A stretch of DNA of 37,884 bases from Anaerolineales bacterium (lineage in GTDB: Bacteria; Chloroflexota; Anaerolineae; Anaerolineales; Villigracilaceae), in the NCBI GenBank assembly GCA_016789225.1, contig JAEURI010000154.1, forward strand, positions 1 to 37,884. Reading direction: 5' to 3'. Made by a program: the position numbers and the translations under genes. A model generated the notes under the pieces. That model was not told the origin of the DNA. It was given only the letters and a program-made list of their open reading frames with translations, and ran no database searches. Positions 1 through 9,424 of the stretch are shown piece after piece. Position 1 is the stretch's first letter. Every line of letters starts with the position of its first letter.

Positions 1-49
1 GATCTCCGCGCTGAAAGTACGCGCTGAAAACCTGGGGATTAAAATTTGA
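1..49 (+). CDS. possible C-terminal end of an upstream gene (partial)
   Basis: Reading from base 2, one forward frame stays open for 15 codons and ends at TGA (47-49). The other two forward frames close within the first 27 bases. The tail reads roughly ISALKVRAENLGIKI. It may be the end of a gene cut by the window edge. The family cannot be told from 15 residues, and the frame could be open by chance. Confidence 0.35.
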   Translation, partial: ISALKVRAENLGIKI

Positions 50-105
50 AAGAAACGAAAAGAAAATCTCATTTACAATTACTCGTGAAAAGTGAGGTTT
101 TCTAC

Positions 106-810
106 ATGCGATTAAATCCAAAACTCCCGATCCTTTTCCTGATAGCGATCGTCATCCTCTCCGCCTGCGGAGCGTCTCCCGCCGAAGAACAGGCGAGCGC
201 CGATGCCGCCATGACCCAGGTTGTGGGTACCATGGTAGCTGGTTTCTTTGCCACACAGACCGCCTTATTTACACCGCCACCACCCAGCACGAACACACCA
301 CTGCCGACCAATACCTTCCTGCCGACGCCCACACCTGCGCCAGCTAACACGTTGCCTCCTCCGCCTACATGGACACCCGGCTTTGTATTCTTCACCAACA
401 CACCCAGCCTGCTCCTCACTCCAACTGTGACCGGCACACTCCCAACAGCGACTGCCAACTCGGGTGCATTGGCTTATGGCTGTAACAACCTTGCCTTTGT
501 GCGCGATGTCAACTATCCCAGCGGTACCGAGGTTGCACCCGAAGAGAGCTTTGTGAAAACATGGAAGGTAGAGAATACGGGCACCTGCGAGTGGGTATTC
601 AACTACACCCTTAGCATCGTTGTCGATGAATATTTTGACTCTTCCTGGAACACGCTGGGGAAAATTGTCCAGCCTGGTGAATGGACCGAACTTTCCGTCA
701 TTGTGGATGCTCCCAAACAGGCCGGAACCTACACCTCCTACTGGCGCTTCACCGACGGTGCCCACCCCTTCGGCGCAACGCTTGGGTTGACGGTTGTTGT
801 AAAGGAATAA
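106..810 (+). CDS. surface lipoprotein with Thr/Pro linker and NBR1-type Ig domain
   Basis: A predicted exported lipoprotein of 234 residues. I chose ATG 106, not the in-frame TTG at 46, because a GTGAGG Shine-Dalgarno lies about 10 bases upstream. Residues 1-21 then form a clean lipoprotein signal (MRLNPK, hydrophobic core, lipobox LSAC). Residues about 60-115 are a Pro/Thr-rich linker. The last ~110 residues match the Ig-like domain first described in human NBR1, with the signatures KTWKVENTGTCEW, a PGEW turn, and APKQAGTYTSYWRF. The domain is a beta sandwich common on surface proteins of Anaerolineae; its ligand is unknown. A paralogous domain occurs in the gene at 28352. Function beyond surface display cannot be stated. 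Confidence 0.85.
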   Translation: MRLNPKLPILFLIAIVILSACGASPAEEQASADAAMTQVVGTMVAGFFATQTALFTPPPPSTNTPLPTNTFLPTPTPAPANTLPPPPTWTPGFVFFTNTPSLLLTPTVTGTLPTATANSGALAYGCNNLAFVRDVNYPSGTEVAPEESFVKTWKVENTGTCEWVFNYTLSIVVDEYFDSSWNTLGKIVQPGEWTELSVIVDAPKQAGTYTSYWRFTDGAHPFGATLGLTVVVKE

Positions 811-846
811 AAAAATGCGTCGCTCTTCTTAACAAAGTGCGACGCA
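806..846 (-). terminator. Rho-independent terminator for pyrG, possibly bidirectional
   Basis: Inverted repeat TGCGTCGC (816-823) / GCGACGCA (839-846). On the minus strand the hairpin is followed by TTTTTTATT, a good terminator for pyrG, which ends at 889. On the plus strand it lies just after the stop of the lipoprotein gene but has no T-run, so it would be weaker there. Confidence 0.8.
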
Positions 847-888
847 CACCTGCCAATTCTATAATCTCTAATTCCCACTCACCACTTT

Positions 889-2556
<1,668 letters not shown>

Positions 2557-2560
2557 TTAA

Positions 2561-2601
2561 TAAACAAAAAGAATGGGGAGGGTGTTTAGCCCTCCCCATT
2601 C
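2561..2601 (-). terminator. Rho-independent terminator for the Roadblock/LC7 gene
   Basis: Perfect 12-bp inverted repeat GAATGGGGAGGG (2571-2582) / CCCTCCCCATTC (2590-2601) with a 7-base loop. On the minus strand it is followed by TTTTTGTTTATT. It lies 40 bases after the stop of the gene at 2641-3015, so pyrG downstream needs its own promoter within 2500-2560. Confidence 0.9.
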
Positions 2602-2640
2602 CGGGGTTGCCTTATCTGAGTGTCAGGGGTTGCCTGTGGA

Positions 2641-3015
2641 TCATCCGACCAGCTTCAACAAATCTTCGGCAGCGCGCCTCATTTCGAGGAAGACCATGCC
2701 GAGTTTCGCTTCCTGCCGCGCCATCGCGGTGAGAACCGCTTCCTCACCGATGGCCGTCAGCACAATGGAGCCCTTGTCACCTTTGATATAAACCTGCTCC
2801 AGACTGCCGCGCCCCAATTCGCCTGAAATGCGTTCACCGAGGCTGAGCATTGCCGCAGACATGGCGGAAACACGATCTTCTTCGACGCCCTGTTGCAGGG
2901 CCGAGGCCATGATCAACCCGTCCACCGACACAACAGCAGAGGCTTCAATGTCAGGTGCGGCGGCTTGCATATTGCGAAGTCGTTCCACGATTTGGTCAGC
3001 GCGGGATGGTGCCAT
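2641..3015 (-). CDS. Roadblock/LC7 domain protein
   Basis: A 124-residue single-domain protein of the Roadblock/LC7 superfamily, the fold of MglB and of regulators of small GTPases. Visible features are the helix RADQIVERLRNM, the strand EASAVVSVDGLIMAS, a central helix SAMSAAMLSLGERI, the strand LEQVYIKGDKGSIVLTAIG, and a final helix. An AGGAG site lies 7-8 bases before ATG 3015. No Ras-like GTPase gene is adjacent here, so its partner is not visible. A role in polarity, signalling or GTPase activation is known for the superfamily but is only inferred for this copy. It is followed by its own terminator. Confidence 0.85.
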   Translation of the reverse strand: MAPSRADQIVERLRNMQAAAPDIEASAVVSVDGLIMASALQQGVEEDRVSAMSAAMLSLGERISGELGRGSLEQVYIKGDKGSIVLTAIGEEAVLTAMARQEAKLGMVFLEMRRAAEDLLKLVG

Positions 3016-3136
3016 AACAGGGTCTCCTAAATTCGTTACTATCTATGTTGAACGGCTAGAGTTTACCAGAAAAACGGGTATTCGAGAATTGCCCGCACAT
3101 TTCAATTCGTTTTCAACTCTGAAACAAAGCCGCAAT

Positions 3137-3165
3137 TTGACCCTCTTTCGCCTTCATGTTAAACT
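3137..3165 (+). promoter_or_regulatory. sigma70-like promoter for the surface protein at 3177
   Basis: TTGACC (3137-3142), a 17-base spacer, and TAAACT (3160-3165). Transcription would start near 3172, only about five bases before ATG 3177. This argues against the upstream ATG 3156, which lies inside the promoter, and suggests a nearly leaderless mRNA. Not tested. Confidence 0.55.
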
Positions 3166-3176
3166 TACCGATTGCC

Positions 3177-3800
3177 ATGCTCAAGTTTTTTTTGATTCTT
3201 GCCCTTCTTTTTCAAGACTCGACCATCGCCCTTACCTCCCCGACCTCCGGCGAAATTTTGCGTGGAATGGTCGAAATTCAGGGCCGGATGGACGCCCCGA
3301 ACTTCACCTCTGCCGAGCTGGCTTTTACCTACTCAACCGCCGCTTCGGATCCCGCCGCGGCCTGGTTCACCCTCCAAACCTTCTCCCAGCCGACGGCTGG
3401 CCCCGTCCTCACCGCCTGGGACACAACAACTGTCACCGACGGCGACTATGATCTGCGTCTGCGGGTTAATTTTCAAGATGGCACAATTCAAGATATCCTT
3501 ATCACCGACTTGAAGATACGAAATGATGAGCCGCTGCCCACTCCAACGCCCACCGCCACACTCACAGCCACGCCAACCCTGCCATCCTTTTCGCAATTCA
3601 ATGCCACCCTTGCCCCGCCTTCATTTTCCCAGGAGACGCCTACTCCAATTACGACTTTTCCAACCGCCACACCTCTCCCAACCAATCCGGCCACTCTAAC
3701 CGTCTCTTCCATCTTTACCATTTTTTGGCAAAGCGCCGCTCTGATCCTCAGCATGTTTGCCTTTTTCTCCCTCATCCTTCGCCTCCGCAAAAATATCTGA
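3177..3800 (+). CDS. membrane-anchored surface protein with Ig-like domain and Thr/Pro stalk
   Basis: A 207-residue exported protein of unknown function. The N-terminus (MLKFFLILALLF) is a signal peptide. Residues about 20-115 form a beta-rich domain that starts ALTSPTSGEILRG, the typical opening of a bacterial Ig-like or Big-type domain. Then comes a TPTPTATLTATPTLP-like stalk of about 55 residues. A single C-terminal membrane helix (about 178-202) ends in the basic tail RLRKNI, so the domain is displayed outside. ATG 3177 is preferred to ATG 3156 because the best promoter covers the latter; neither has a clear Shine-Dalgarno. It is separated from pth by 59 bases of ACTGATA-like low-complexity sequence. 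No specific family is recognised. Confidence 0.75.
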   Translation: MLKFFLILALLFQDSTIALTSPTSGEILRGMVEIQGRMDAPNFTSAELAFTYSTAASDPAAAWFTLQTFSQPTAGPVLTAWDTTTVTDGDYDLRLRVNFQDGTIQDILITDLKIRNDEPLPTPTPTATLTATPTLPSFSQFNATLAPPSFSQETPTPITTFPTATPLPTNPATLTVSSIFTIFWQSAALILSMFAFFSLILRLRKNI

Positions 3801-3859
3801 TAACTGCTCACTGATAAATGACTACTGCTTACTGACCACTGATACCTGGAATTTGAAAC

Positions 3860-4444
3860 ATGACACAAGATATATACCTCATCATCGGTCTCGGCAACCC
3901 GGGACGCGAATACAAAGACACCCGCCACAACATCGGCTTCATGCTCATTGACCACCTCGCGGAAAAGATCGGCGCGCGCGGCATGAAAGTGCAATCGAAA
4001 GCCATTGTCATCTCAGGTTTGTACGAGGAGCGCAAACTCATACTCGCCAAACCGCAGACGTATATGAACCTTTCCGGCCAATCGGTGCAGGGACTTTTGC
4101 ATTTCTATAAGATACCGCTCGATAACCTGATCGTCGCCCATGATGACCTGGACATTCCCTATGGCACGATCCGCATCCGTCCCACCGGCGGACCGGGCGG
4201 TCAGCGTGGCATGGCGAATACGATTGAATTGCTCGGCACCAAGGATTTCCCACGCCTGCGCCTCGGCATAGGGCGCCCCCCCGGACGCATGGACCCAAAG
4301 GATTATGTATTGCAAAACTTCTCAAAGGATGAGTTAAAGCTCATGCCCGATCTCCTCTCTCGTGCCACCGACGCTGCCCTTGAATTTGTGATGAAGGGAC
4401 TGAATGCAGCGATGAATAAATACAACGGAGATATTCAGAAATAG
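3860..4444 (+). CDS. pth: peptidyl-tRNA hydrolase
   Basis: Cleaves the ester bond of peptidyl-tRNAs that drop off ribosomes, recycling tRNA; cytoplasmic. The 194 residues fit the bacterial Pth family. Conserved positions are Asn13 in GLGNPG, catalytic His23 in TRHNIGF, Asn70 in YMNLSG, and Asp96 in HDDLD. The loop usually written GG-x-GHNG reads GGPGGQRGM (110-118), so the His and Asn that contact substrate in E. coli Pth are Gln115 and Arg116. mfd starts three bases after the stop codon, implying translational coupling; pth-mfd adjacency is also known in Firmicutes. Confidence 0.96.
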   Translation: MTQDIYLIIGLGNPGREYKDTRHNIGFMLIDHLAEKIGARGMKVQSKAIVISGLYEERKLILAKPQTYMNLSGQSVQGLLHFYKIPLDNLIVAHDDLDIPYGTIRIRPTGGPGGQRGMANTIELLGTKDFPRLRLGIGRPPGRMDPKDYVLQNFSKDELKLMPDLLSRATDAALEFVMKGLNAAMNKYNGDIQK

Positions 4445-4447
4445 ATC

Positions 4448-7400
4448 ATGGAACGACTCCTCGGTCATCTCCGTACTCTTCCGCCGTATCAGCATTTGCT
4501 GAGCGAACTCAATGCCGGTAAACCGGCTTCCGGGCTGGGCTTGCCGCGTTCTGTGCGTTTGCCCATCCTCGCCTCCCTGCACGCGGATATCCATCAGCCC
4601 ATCCTGCTCATCACCGACCGCGCCGACCATGCGCTGGCGATGTTCGATGAGTTGGGATTCTGGGTCAAGTCGCCGCGTTATCTTTTTGCAGAACCGAACC
4701 CGCTCTTCTATGAAGATGCTGCCTGGGGCGTGACGACCCGCCGTGAGCGACTGCAAACGCTCACCGCACTATCCAATTACCACTTACCATTTACCAGGAA
4801 ACCCGAAACTTCGCCCATCATCGTTGCCTCGGTCCGCTCGTTGATGACGCGCACCCTGCCGCGGCGGGACTTTCTCAAGGCGTGCAAGAAACTGTCAGTC
4901 AACCAGAACAGCCAACCTGATGGCTTGATGCGTGAGTGGGCGCGGATCGGTTACCAGCGTGTCAACACCGTCCTCGAACCGGGACAATTCTCCGGGCGTG
5001 GCGGTATCCTCGATGTATGGGCTCCCACGGAATTGAATCCTGTGCGCCTCGATTTCTTTGGCGATGAAATTGAAACCATTCGCAGTTTTGACCCGGCCAC
5101 CCAGCGCACGCTCGAAAAACTTGAATCGATCCTCATTACACCTTCACGTGAGTTTTTAGCAGATACCACCGAATCCGAATCACAGCTCTCCGAGTTCCAT
5201 ATTCCGCTGCTGCATGGCCAGCCCGCCTCGCTTCTGGATTATCTTCCGCAAAAGACATTGATCCTTGTTGACGACTTGAGTTTGATCGATGTTATGGCGA
5301 ACGAGGTGGAGGAACAGGCGGTTAAGTTTCGGGAGGAGAGCATCAAAGAAGGCACGCTGGCGTCAAGTTTCCCTGTGCCGTATATTCCGTGGTCTGAGTT
5401 GAACGACAACCTGACAGAGTTTGTTTATTTGGAGTTGGGACATTCCACCGAAGCCGAGGATGGTATTCAACTTGCCTCCCACTTTGGTCACGATGAACGT
5501 TTTGGCGGGCGGCTCAAACCGTTCATTGATTACCTCGCGCCGATCGTGGAGAATGGCGAGCAGGTTTTTATCGTTTCGCGCCAGGCCCAACGCTTGCACG
5601 AACTATGGAATGAGTATTACCCAACATCCGAACACCCTAACCTTGAATTCACAGAAGCCTCGCTTTCTGAAGGCTTCACACTAAAAAATGACTCGTTATC
5701 TACCATTCACTTAATCACTGATTCAGAAGTCTTCGGCTGGGAACGTCCGCAGCCGCGTACGCGCCAACGTCAAATGGCGGATACGCCTGAATCGTTATAT
5801 GCTGATTTGCAAGTGGGGGATTACGTCGTCCATGTGGATCATGGCATTGGGCGCTTTGCGGGTCTGATTCAGCGACAGTTGGACGGACACGAACGAGAGT
5901 ATCTCACGGTGGAGTATGAACGTGGTGACATCCTCTACGTCCCTGTCCATCAGGCAGATCGTCTCACGCGCTACCTCGGCGCGGATGGCGGCAAGCCGTC
6001 GCTGGATAATCTTGGCGGGCAGGCATGGGGGGAGACCAAGGCGCGAGTTAAGGAAGCGGTGCAGAAGGTTGCAGAAGACTTGCTTGACCTGTATGCACGC
6101 CGTCAGGTGGTGGAAGGCTATTCCTTCTCGGAAGATACACAATGGCAGAAGGAACTCGAAGATAGTTTCCCCTACGTTGAGACCGAGGATCAGAAGCGTG
6201 CCATCGTCGATATCAAACGCGATATGGAACGTGCCCGCCCGATGGATCGCTTGTTATGTGGTGATGTGGGCTATGGCAAGACTGAAGTTGCCTTGCGCGC
6301 TGCCTTCAAGGCCGTGATGAGCGGCAAGCAGGTTGCAGTACTTGTGCCAACGACGGTTTTGGCTCAGCAGCATTTTGAAACATTCTCCCAGCGTCTTGCC
6401 GCCTTTCCCGTCAAAGTGGAAATGCTTTCACGCTTCCGCACCCCGCGCGAACAGACGGAGATTCTGCATCAACTCTCCATCGGTGAAGTGGATATCATCG
6501 TCGGCACGCATCGCCTCATTTCGTCAGATGTTATGTTCAAAGATTTAGGTCTGGTGGTCATTGACGAGGAACAGCGATTCGGTGTGACACACAAGGAGCA
6601 TCTCAAGAAACTGCGCACCGAAGTGGACGTGTTGACGCTCACAGCTACGCCGATTCCGCGTACGCTTTACATGGCGCTGACCGGCGTCCGTGACATCTCC
6701 AACCTCAATACGCCGCCGGAAGAACGCCTGCCCATCATCACACATGTGGGACCGTATTCGCCGCGCCTGGTGCGTCAGGCCATCCTGCGCGAGCTGGAAC
6801 GCGGCGGACAGATTTTTTTCGTCCACAATCGTGTACAAACGATAGATGCGATGAAGGCTCATTTGGAGAAACTCGTTCCCGAAGCGCGCATTGACATCGG
6901 TCATGGGCAGATGGCGGAGAATCAACTTTCGGCGGTCATGCATCGATTCACCAATGCAGAGATCGATATTCTACTTTCCACCACCATTATCGAATCCGGC
7001 CTGGACATCCCCAATGCCAACACGCTTATTGTCGACCGCGCCGATACTTTTGGGTTGGCACAACTCTATCAACTTCGCGGTCGTGTTGGGCGCGGCGCCA
7101 TGCGCGCGTATGCGTATTTCTTCCGGCATAACAAAATGTCGCCGACGCAGGAAGGGCAGCAGCGGCTTGAGGTCATTGCCGAGAATACTCAGCTTGGCGC
7201 GGGGTACTCGATCGCCATGCGCGATCTTGAGATACGCGGCGCGGGCGAATTGCTCGGCACACGTCAGCACGGTTTCATTCAATCGGTCGGTTTTCATCTT
7301 TACACGCGTATGCTGGCGGATGCGGTTCGACGATTAAGAAGAATTGCCACGGATGTTTTGAAAGTAGAAAATGGAAAGTTGGATGCCGCCTTCTCGTCAT

Positions 7401-7858
7401 TCAACCTGCCGCTTTCCATCCCTGTTAATGTAGACCTCCCTCTCGCTGTTGGTATCCCCGCCCCTTACATCACGGACCAGGATTTACGCCTACGCTTGTA
7501 TCGCCGCATTGCCGATCTGCGCGATGAGACCGAGCTCGATGCGCTCGGCTCTGAATTCCGTGACCGCTTCGGTCAACTGCCGGAGATGGTGCAGAATCTT
7601 TTCTATCAGATCCGCGTAAAACTGCGGGCGGAAAGGATCGGCTTGTCTTCGGTTGGATGGGAGGCGGGGCAGATCCTGCTCAAGTATCCCGCACCAGCCG
7701 AGGGCGTGGAGGCGAAGCGCCTGTCTGATCTTCCGAACGGCGTGAGAGGCGGAAAAGGTCAATATTGGGTGATGCTCACTAAAGAGGAAGTCTGGACGGT
7801 GAAACTGTTGGATGTGTTGACCTTTCTTGAAAATACAGCAACCTTTTCGAAGGCTTAG
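4448..7858 (+). CDS. mfd: transcription-repair coupling factor Mfd
   Basis: ATP-driven DNA translocase that removes RNA polymerase stalled at lesions and recruits UvrA for nucleotide-excision repair. The 1136 residues match the family (E. coli 1148). In order: the UvrB-like N-terminal module with EPNPLFYED (about 80), the CarD-like RNA-polymerase interaction domain from Gly457 ([14 protein letters not shown]), and helicase motif I GDVGYGKT at 605-612. Next come DEEQ at 706-709, TATPIPRT, and the translocation segment with [16 protein letters not shown] and QLRGRVGRG. The C-terminal domain, starting near [10 protein letters not shown], completes it. Two short stretches (4769-4797 and 5681-5725) are low-complexity word tracts encoding loop residues. 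It follows pth by three bases and is followed by the lipoprotein gene after 30 bases. Confidence 0.98.
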   Translation: MERLLGHLRTLPPYQHLLSELNAGKPASGLGLPRSVRLPILASLHADIHQPILLITDRADHALAMFDELGFWVKSPRYLFAEPNPLFYEDAAWGVTTRRERLQTLTALSNYHLPFTRKPETSPIIVASVRSLMTRTLPRRDFLKACKKLSVNQNSQPDGLMREWARIGYQRVNTVLEPGQFSGRGGILDVWAPTELNPVRLDFFGDEIETIRSFDPATQRTLEKLESILITPSREFLADTTESESQLSEFHIPLLHGQPASLLDYLPQKTLILVDDLSLIDVMANEVEEQAVKFREESIKEGTLASSFPVPYIPWSELNDNLTEFVYLELGHSTEAEDGIQLASHFGHDERFGGRLKPFIDYLAPIVENGEQVFIVSRQAQRLHELWNEYYPTSEHPNLEFTEASLSEGFTLKNDSLSTIHLITDSEVFGWERPQPRTRQRQMADTPESLYADLQVGDYVVHVDHGIGRFAGLIQRQLDGHEREYLTVEYERGDILYVPVHQADRLTRYLGADGGKPSLDNLGGQAWGETKARVKEAVQKVAEDLLDLYARRQVVEGYSFSEDTQWQKELEDSFPYVETEDQKRAIVDIKRDMERARPMDRLLCGDVGYGKTEVALRAAFKAVMSGKQVAVLVPTTVLAQQHFETFSQRLAAFPVKVEMLSRFRTPREQTEILHQLSIGEVDIIVGTHRLISSDVMFKDLGLVVIDEEQRFGVTHKEHLKKLRTEVDVLTLTATPIPRTLYMALTGVRDISNLNTPPEERLPIITHVGPYSPRLVRQAILRELERGGQIFFVHNRVQTIDAMKAHLEKLVPEARIDIGHGQMAENQLSAVMHRFTNAEIDILLSTTIIESGLDIPNANTLIVDRADTFGLAQLYQLRGRVGRGAMRAYAYFFRHNKMSPTQEGQQRLEVIAENTQLGAGYSIAMRDLEIRGAGELLGTRQHGFIQSVGFHLYTRMLADAVRRLRRIATDVLKVENGKLDAAFSSFNLPLSIPVNVDLPLAVGIPAPYITDQDLRLRLYRRIADLRDETELDALGSEFRDRFGQLPEMVQNLFYQIRVKLRAERIGLSSVGWEAGQILLKYPAPAEGVEAKRLSDLPNGVRGGKGQYWVMLTKEEVWTVKLLDVLTFLENTATFSKA

Positions 7859-7888
7859 GCGCAACAAATATTACTAAAGGAGAGTGCG

Positions 7889-8806
7889 ATGAAGAAAAAA
7901 CTTGTTTTTGTTTTACTATCCCTTGTATTAACTTTGTCGGCCTGCCTGCCCGACCAGGCACAGATCGACCAGATCGTGCAGGCTACTTTTCAGGCATTAA
8001 CGGCGCAGGCCCCGGCGGCTCCGGCCACAGCGATCCCAACTGCGGCGGGCATGACCGGCTCGATCTCGGGAGAATTATCGTTCCCATCGAGTGGCGTTCC
8101 GCCGTTGTTGGTTGTAGCCTTCAATACAACGACCGGTCAATATTATTGGGTGCAAACCGTTCAAGATCAAACCACCTATCAGATCGATGATTTGCCGGTT
8201 GGCAAGTATACGGTGTTTGCGTATGCGCTTCCTGATGGAAAGTTGGTTGGGGCCTACGACCAATATTATGTTTGCGGGATGCATCAGGGCTGTACGGATG
8301 TATCTTTGATCGAAGTCGATGTGCAGGCGGGTGTGGTCACGCCGAACATCAACCCGGGCGATTGGTACGGAGACTCAACCCAATGGCCTTCCATGCCGAA
8401 TGACCCGAGTATTCCCAATCTCGGTGTTGGCGGCGAAAACGCTGAGACTGAGTTGGGTGGCATTGCCGGGCAGTTGAACTACCCGTCCAATTTCATTCCT
8501 TCGCTGGTTGTGACGGCCTTCGCCGCAGACGGCAGTGGAGATTATTCCTACATCATCACCAACGAAAATTCAAGTACCTATCAGATCGAGAATCTTCCGG
8601 CGGGGAATTATTATGTGGTGGCGTATGTGTCGGGCGGCGGGCTTCAAGCCGGATACACCCAGGCCGTACTCTGCGGTCTTTCAGCGGAATGCACCGATCA
8701 TTTGCTGCTTCCTGTTCCCGTGAAAGCCGGGCAGGTGACCAACGGAGTCAACCCGATCGATTGGTATGCACCGGAGGGAACCTTCCCGCCTTATCCGATC
8801 CCATAG
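7889..8806 (+). CDS. lipoprotein with two tandem beta-rich repeats
   Basis: A 305-residue lipoprotein: signal peptide with lipobox LSAC (Cys19), a short helix, an Ala/Pro linker, then two homologous repeats of about 110 residues. Both repeats share G-x-I-(S/A)-G-x-L-x-(F/Y)-PS, a TYQI-(D/E)-(D/N)-LP-x-G-x-Y stretch, a Cys pair of the form VCGMHQGCTD or LCGLSAECTD, and NP-x-DWY at the end. The pattern resembles carboxypeptidase-regulatory-like or SpaA-type beta sandwiches, but I do not recognise the family. The Cys pair is conserved in both repeats and could form a disulfide outside the cell. AAAGGAG lies upstream of ATG 7889. It is probably cotranscribed with pth-mfd, although its role is unrelated. 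Confidence 0.85.
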   Translation: MKKKLVFVLLSLVLTLSACLPDQAQIDQIVQATFQALTAQAPAAPATAIPTAAGMTGSISGELSFPSSGVPPLLVVAFNTTTGQYYWVQTVQDQTTYQIDDLPVGKYTVFAYALPDGKLVGAYDQYYVCGMHQGCTDVSLIEVDVQAGVVTPNINPGDWYGDSTQWPSMPNDPSIPNLGVGGENAETELGGIAGQLNYPSNFIPSLVVTAFAADGSGDYSYIITNENSSTYQIENLPAGNYYVVAYVSGGGLQAGYTQAVLCGLSAECTDHLLLPVPVKAGQVTNGVNPIDWYAPEGTFPPYPIP

Positions 8807-8860
8807 TTGGGATTTCCCGCCTCGTACGACCTTTGAGCTGATTCAGCTTTCTCAAAAATT

Positions 8861-8900
8861 TTCGCCCCGTGAGTTTTGACTCATGGGGCGAATTTGTTTT
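8861..8900. terminator. bidirectional terminator between convergent genes
   Basis: 13-bp stem 8861-8873 / 8880-8892 with one G-U pair (TTCGCCCC arm / GGGGCGAA arm). It is followed on the plus strand by TTTGTTTTATT and on the minus strand by AATTTTTGAG. It serves the lipoprotein gene ending at 8806 and the minus-strand gene ending at 8899. Confidence 0.88.
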
Positions 8901-9408
8901 ATTGCTTTTCGAATTCCCAGCCGCGTTTTGTGTTTGGGCTGAAGGTCACCTTGTACACTGCCCCATCCTCCAGTTGCTGATAGGCATCGAAGCGGATGTT
9001 AACCTTGCCGATCTGCTCGAACTCTGCAACGTACCGGCGCGACTTGCGGCTGCTGGAGCGATACTTGCGTGTTAATTTTGCCGTGTGTGCCCGTGTCACT
9101 CCGCCGATCAGGTCCATCAGGTTTTGATACAAACTAATTCCAACAGCAATGGCGGCAACGGCGATGAAGACCCACCAGAGGATGGAGAATTGACCAAAGC
9201 TGGAATTGTTTCCAAAACCGGAAGCGACCTGATTGAAGGTTTGGATCATAAAGAAAAAGATGCCCACGCCCACCAACGGCACAAAGGCGTTGACGATGTG
9301 CCATGCCCGTTGTTCCGAGGTGAAGGGCAGCTTGTTCAAGGACTTTCCACAACCGAGGCAGACTTCATCTTCGGCGTGATTTTTGGTGTTGCAGTAAAGA
9401 CAGATCAT
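8899..9408 (-). CDS. zinc-ribbon membrane protein, unknown function
   Basis: A 169-residue protein. Residues 3-21 carry a zinc-ribbon pattern C-x2-C-x10-C-x2-C (CLYC, CLGC). Two membrane helices follow at about 40-60 and 75-98, and then a basic, cytoplasmic-looking C-terminal domain (KLTRKYRSSSRKSRRY onwards). AAGGAG precedes ATG 9408 by about eight bases. The start lies 16 bases after the stop of the GT-C-like gene, so the two are one operon. A ribbon of nearly the same spacing sits inside the Agl23-like protein at 23105-26752. Role unknown; scaffolding or sensing at the membrane is only a guess. Confidence 0.82.
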   Translation of the reverse strand: MICLYCNTKNHAEDEVCLGCGKSLNKLPFTSEQRAWHIVNAFVPLVGVGIFFFMIQTFNQVASGFGNNSSFGQFSILWWVFIAVAAIAVGISLYQNLMDLIGGVTRAHTAKLTRKYRSSSRKSRRYVAEFEQIGKVNIRFDAYQQLEDGAVYKVTFSPNTKRGWEFEKQ

Positions 9409-9424
9409 GAGCTCTCTCCTTGGG

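Noticed and set aside
46..105. TTG start of the first lipoprotein at 46
   Set aside because: The extra 20 residues are charged and precede a complete lipoprotein signal starting at ATG 106 with its own ribosome site.
265..765. 166-residue open frame on the minus strand
   Set aside because: Antisense to the NBR1-Ig lipoprotein. No ribosome site, and the composition is that of a shadow frame.
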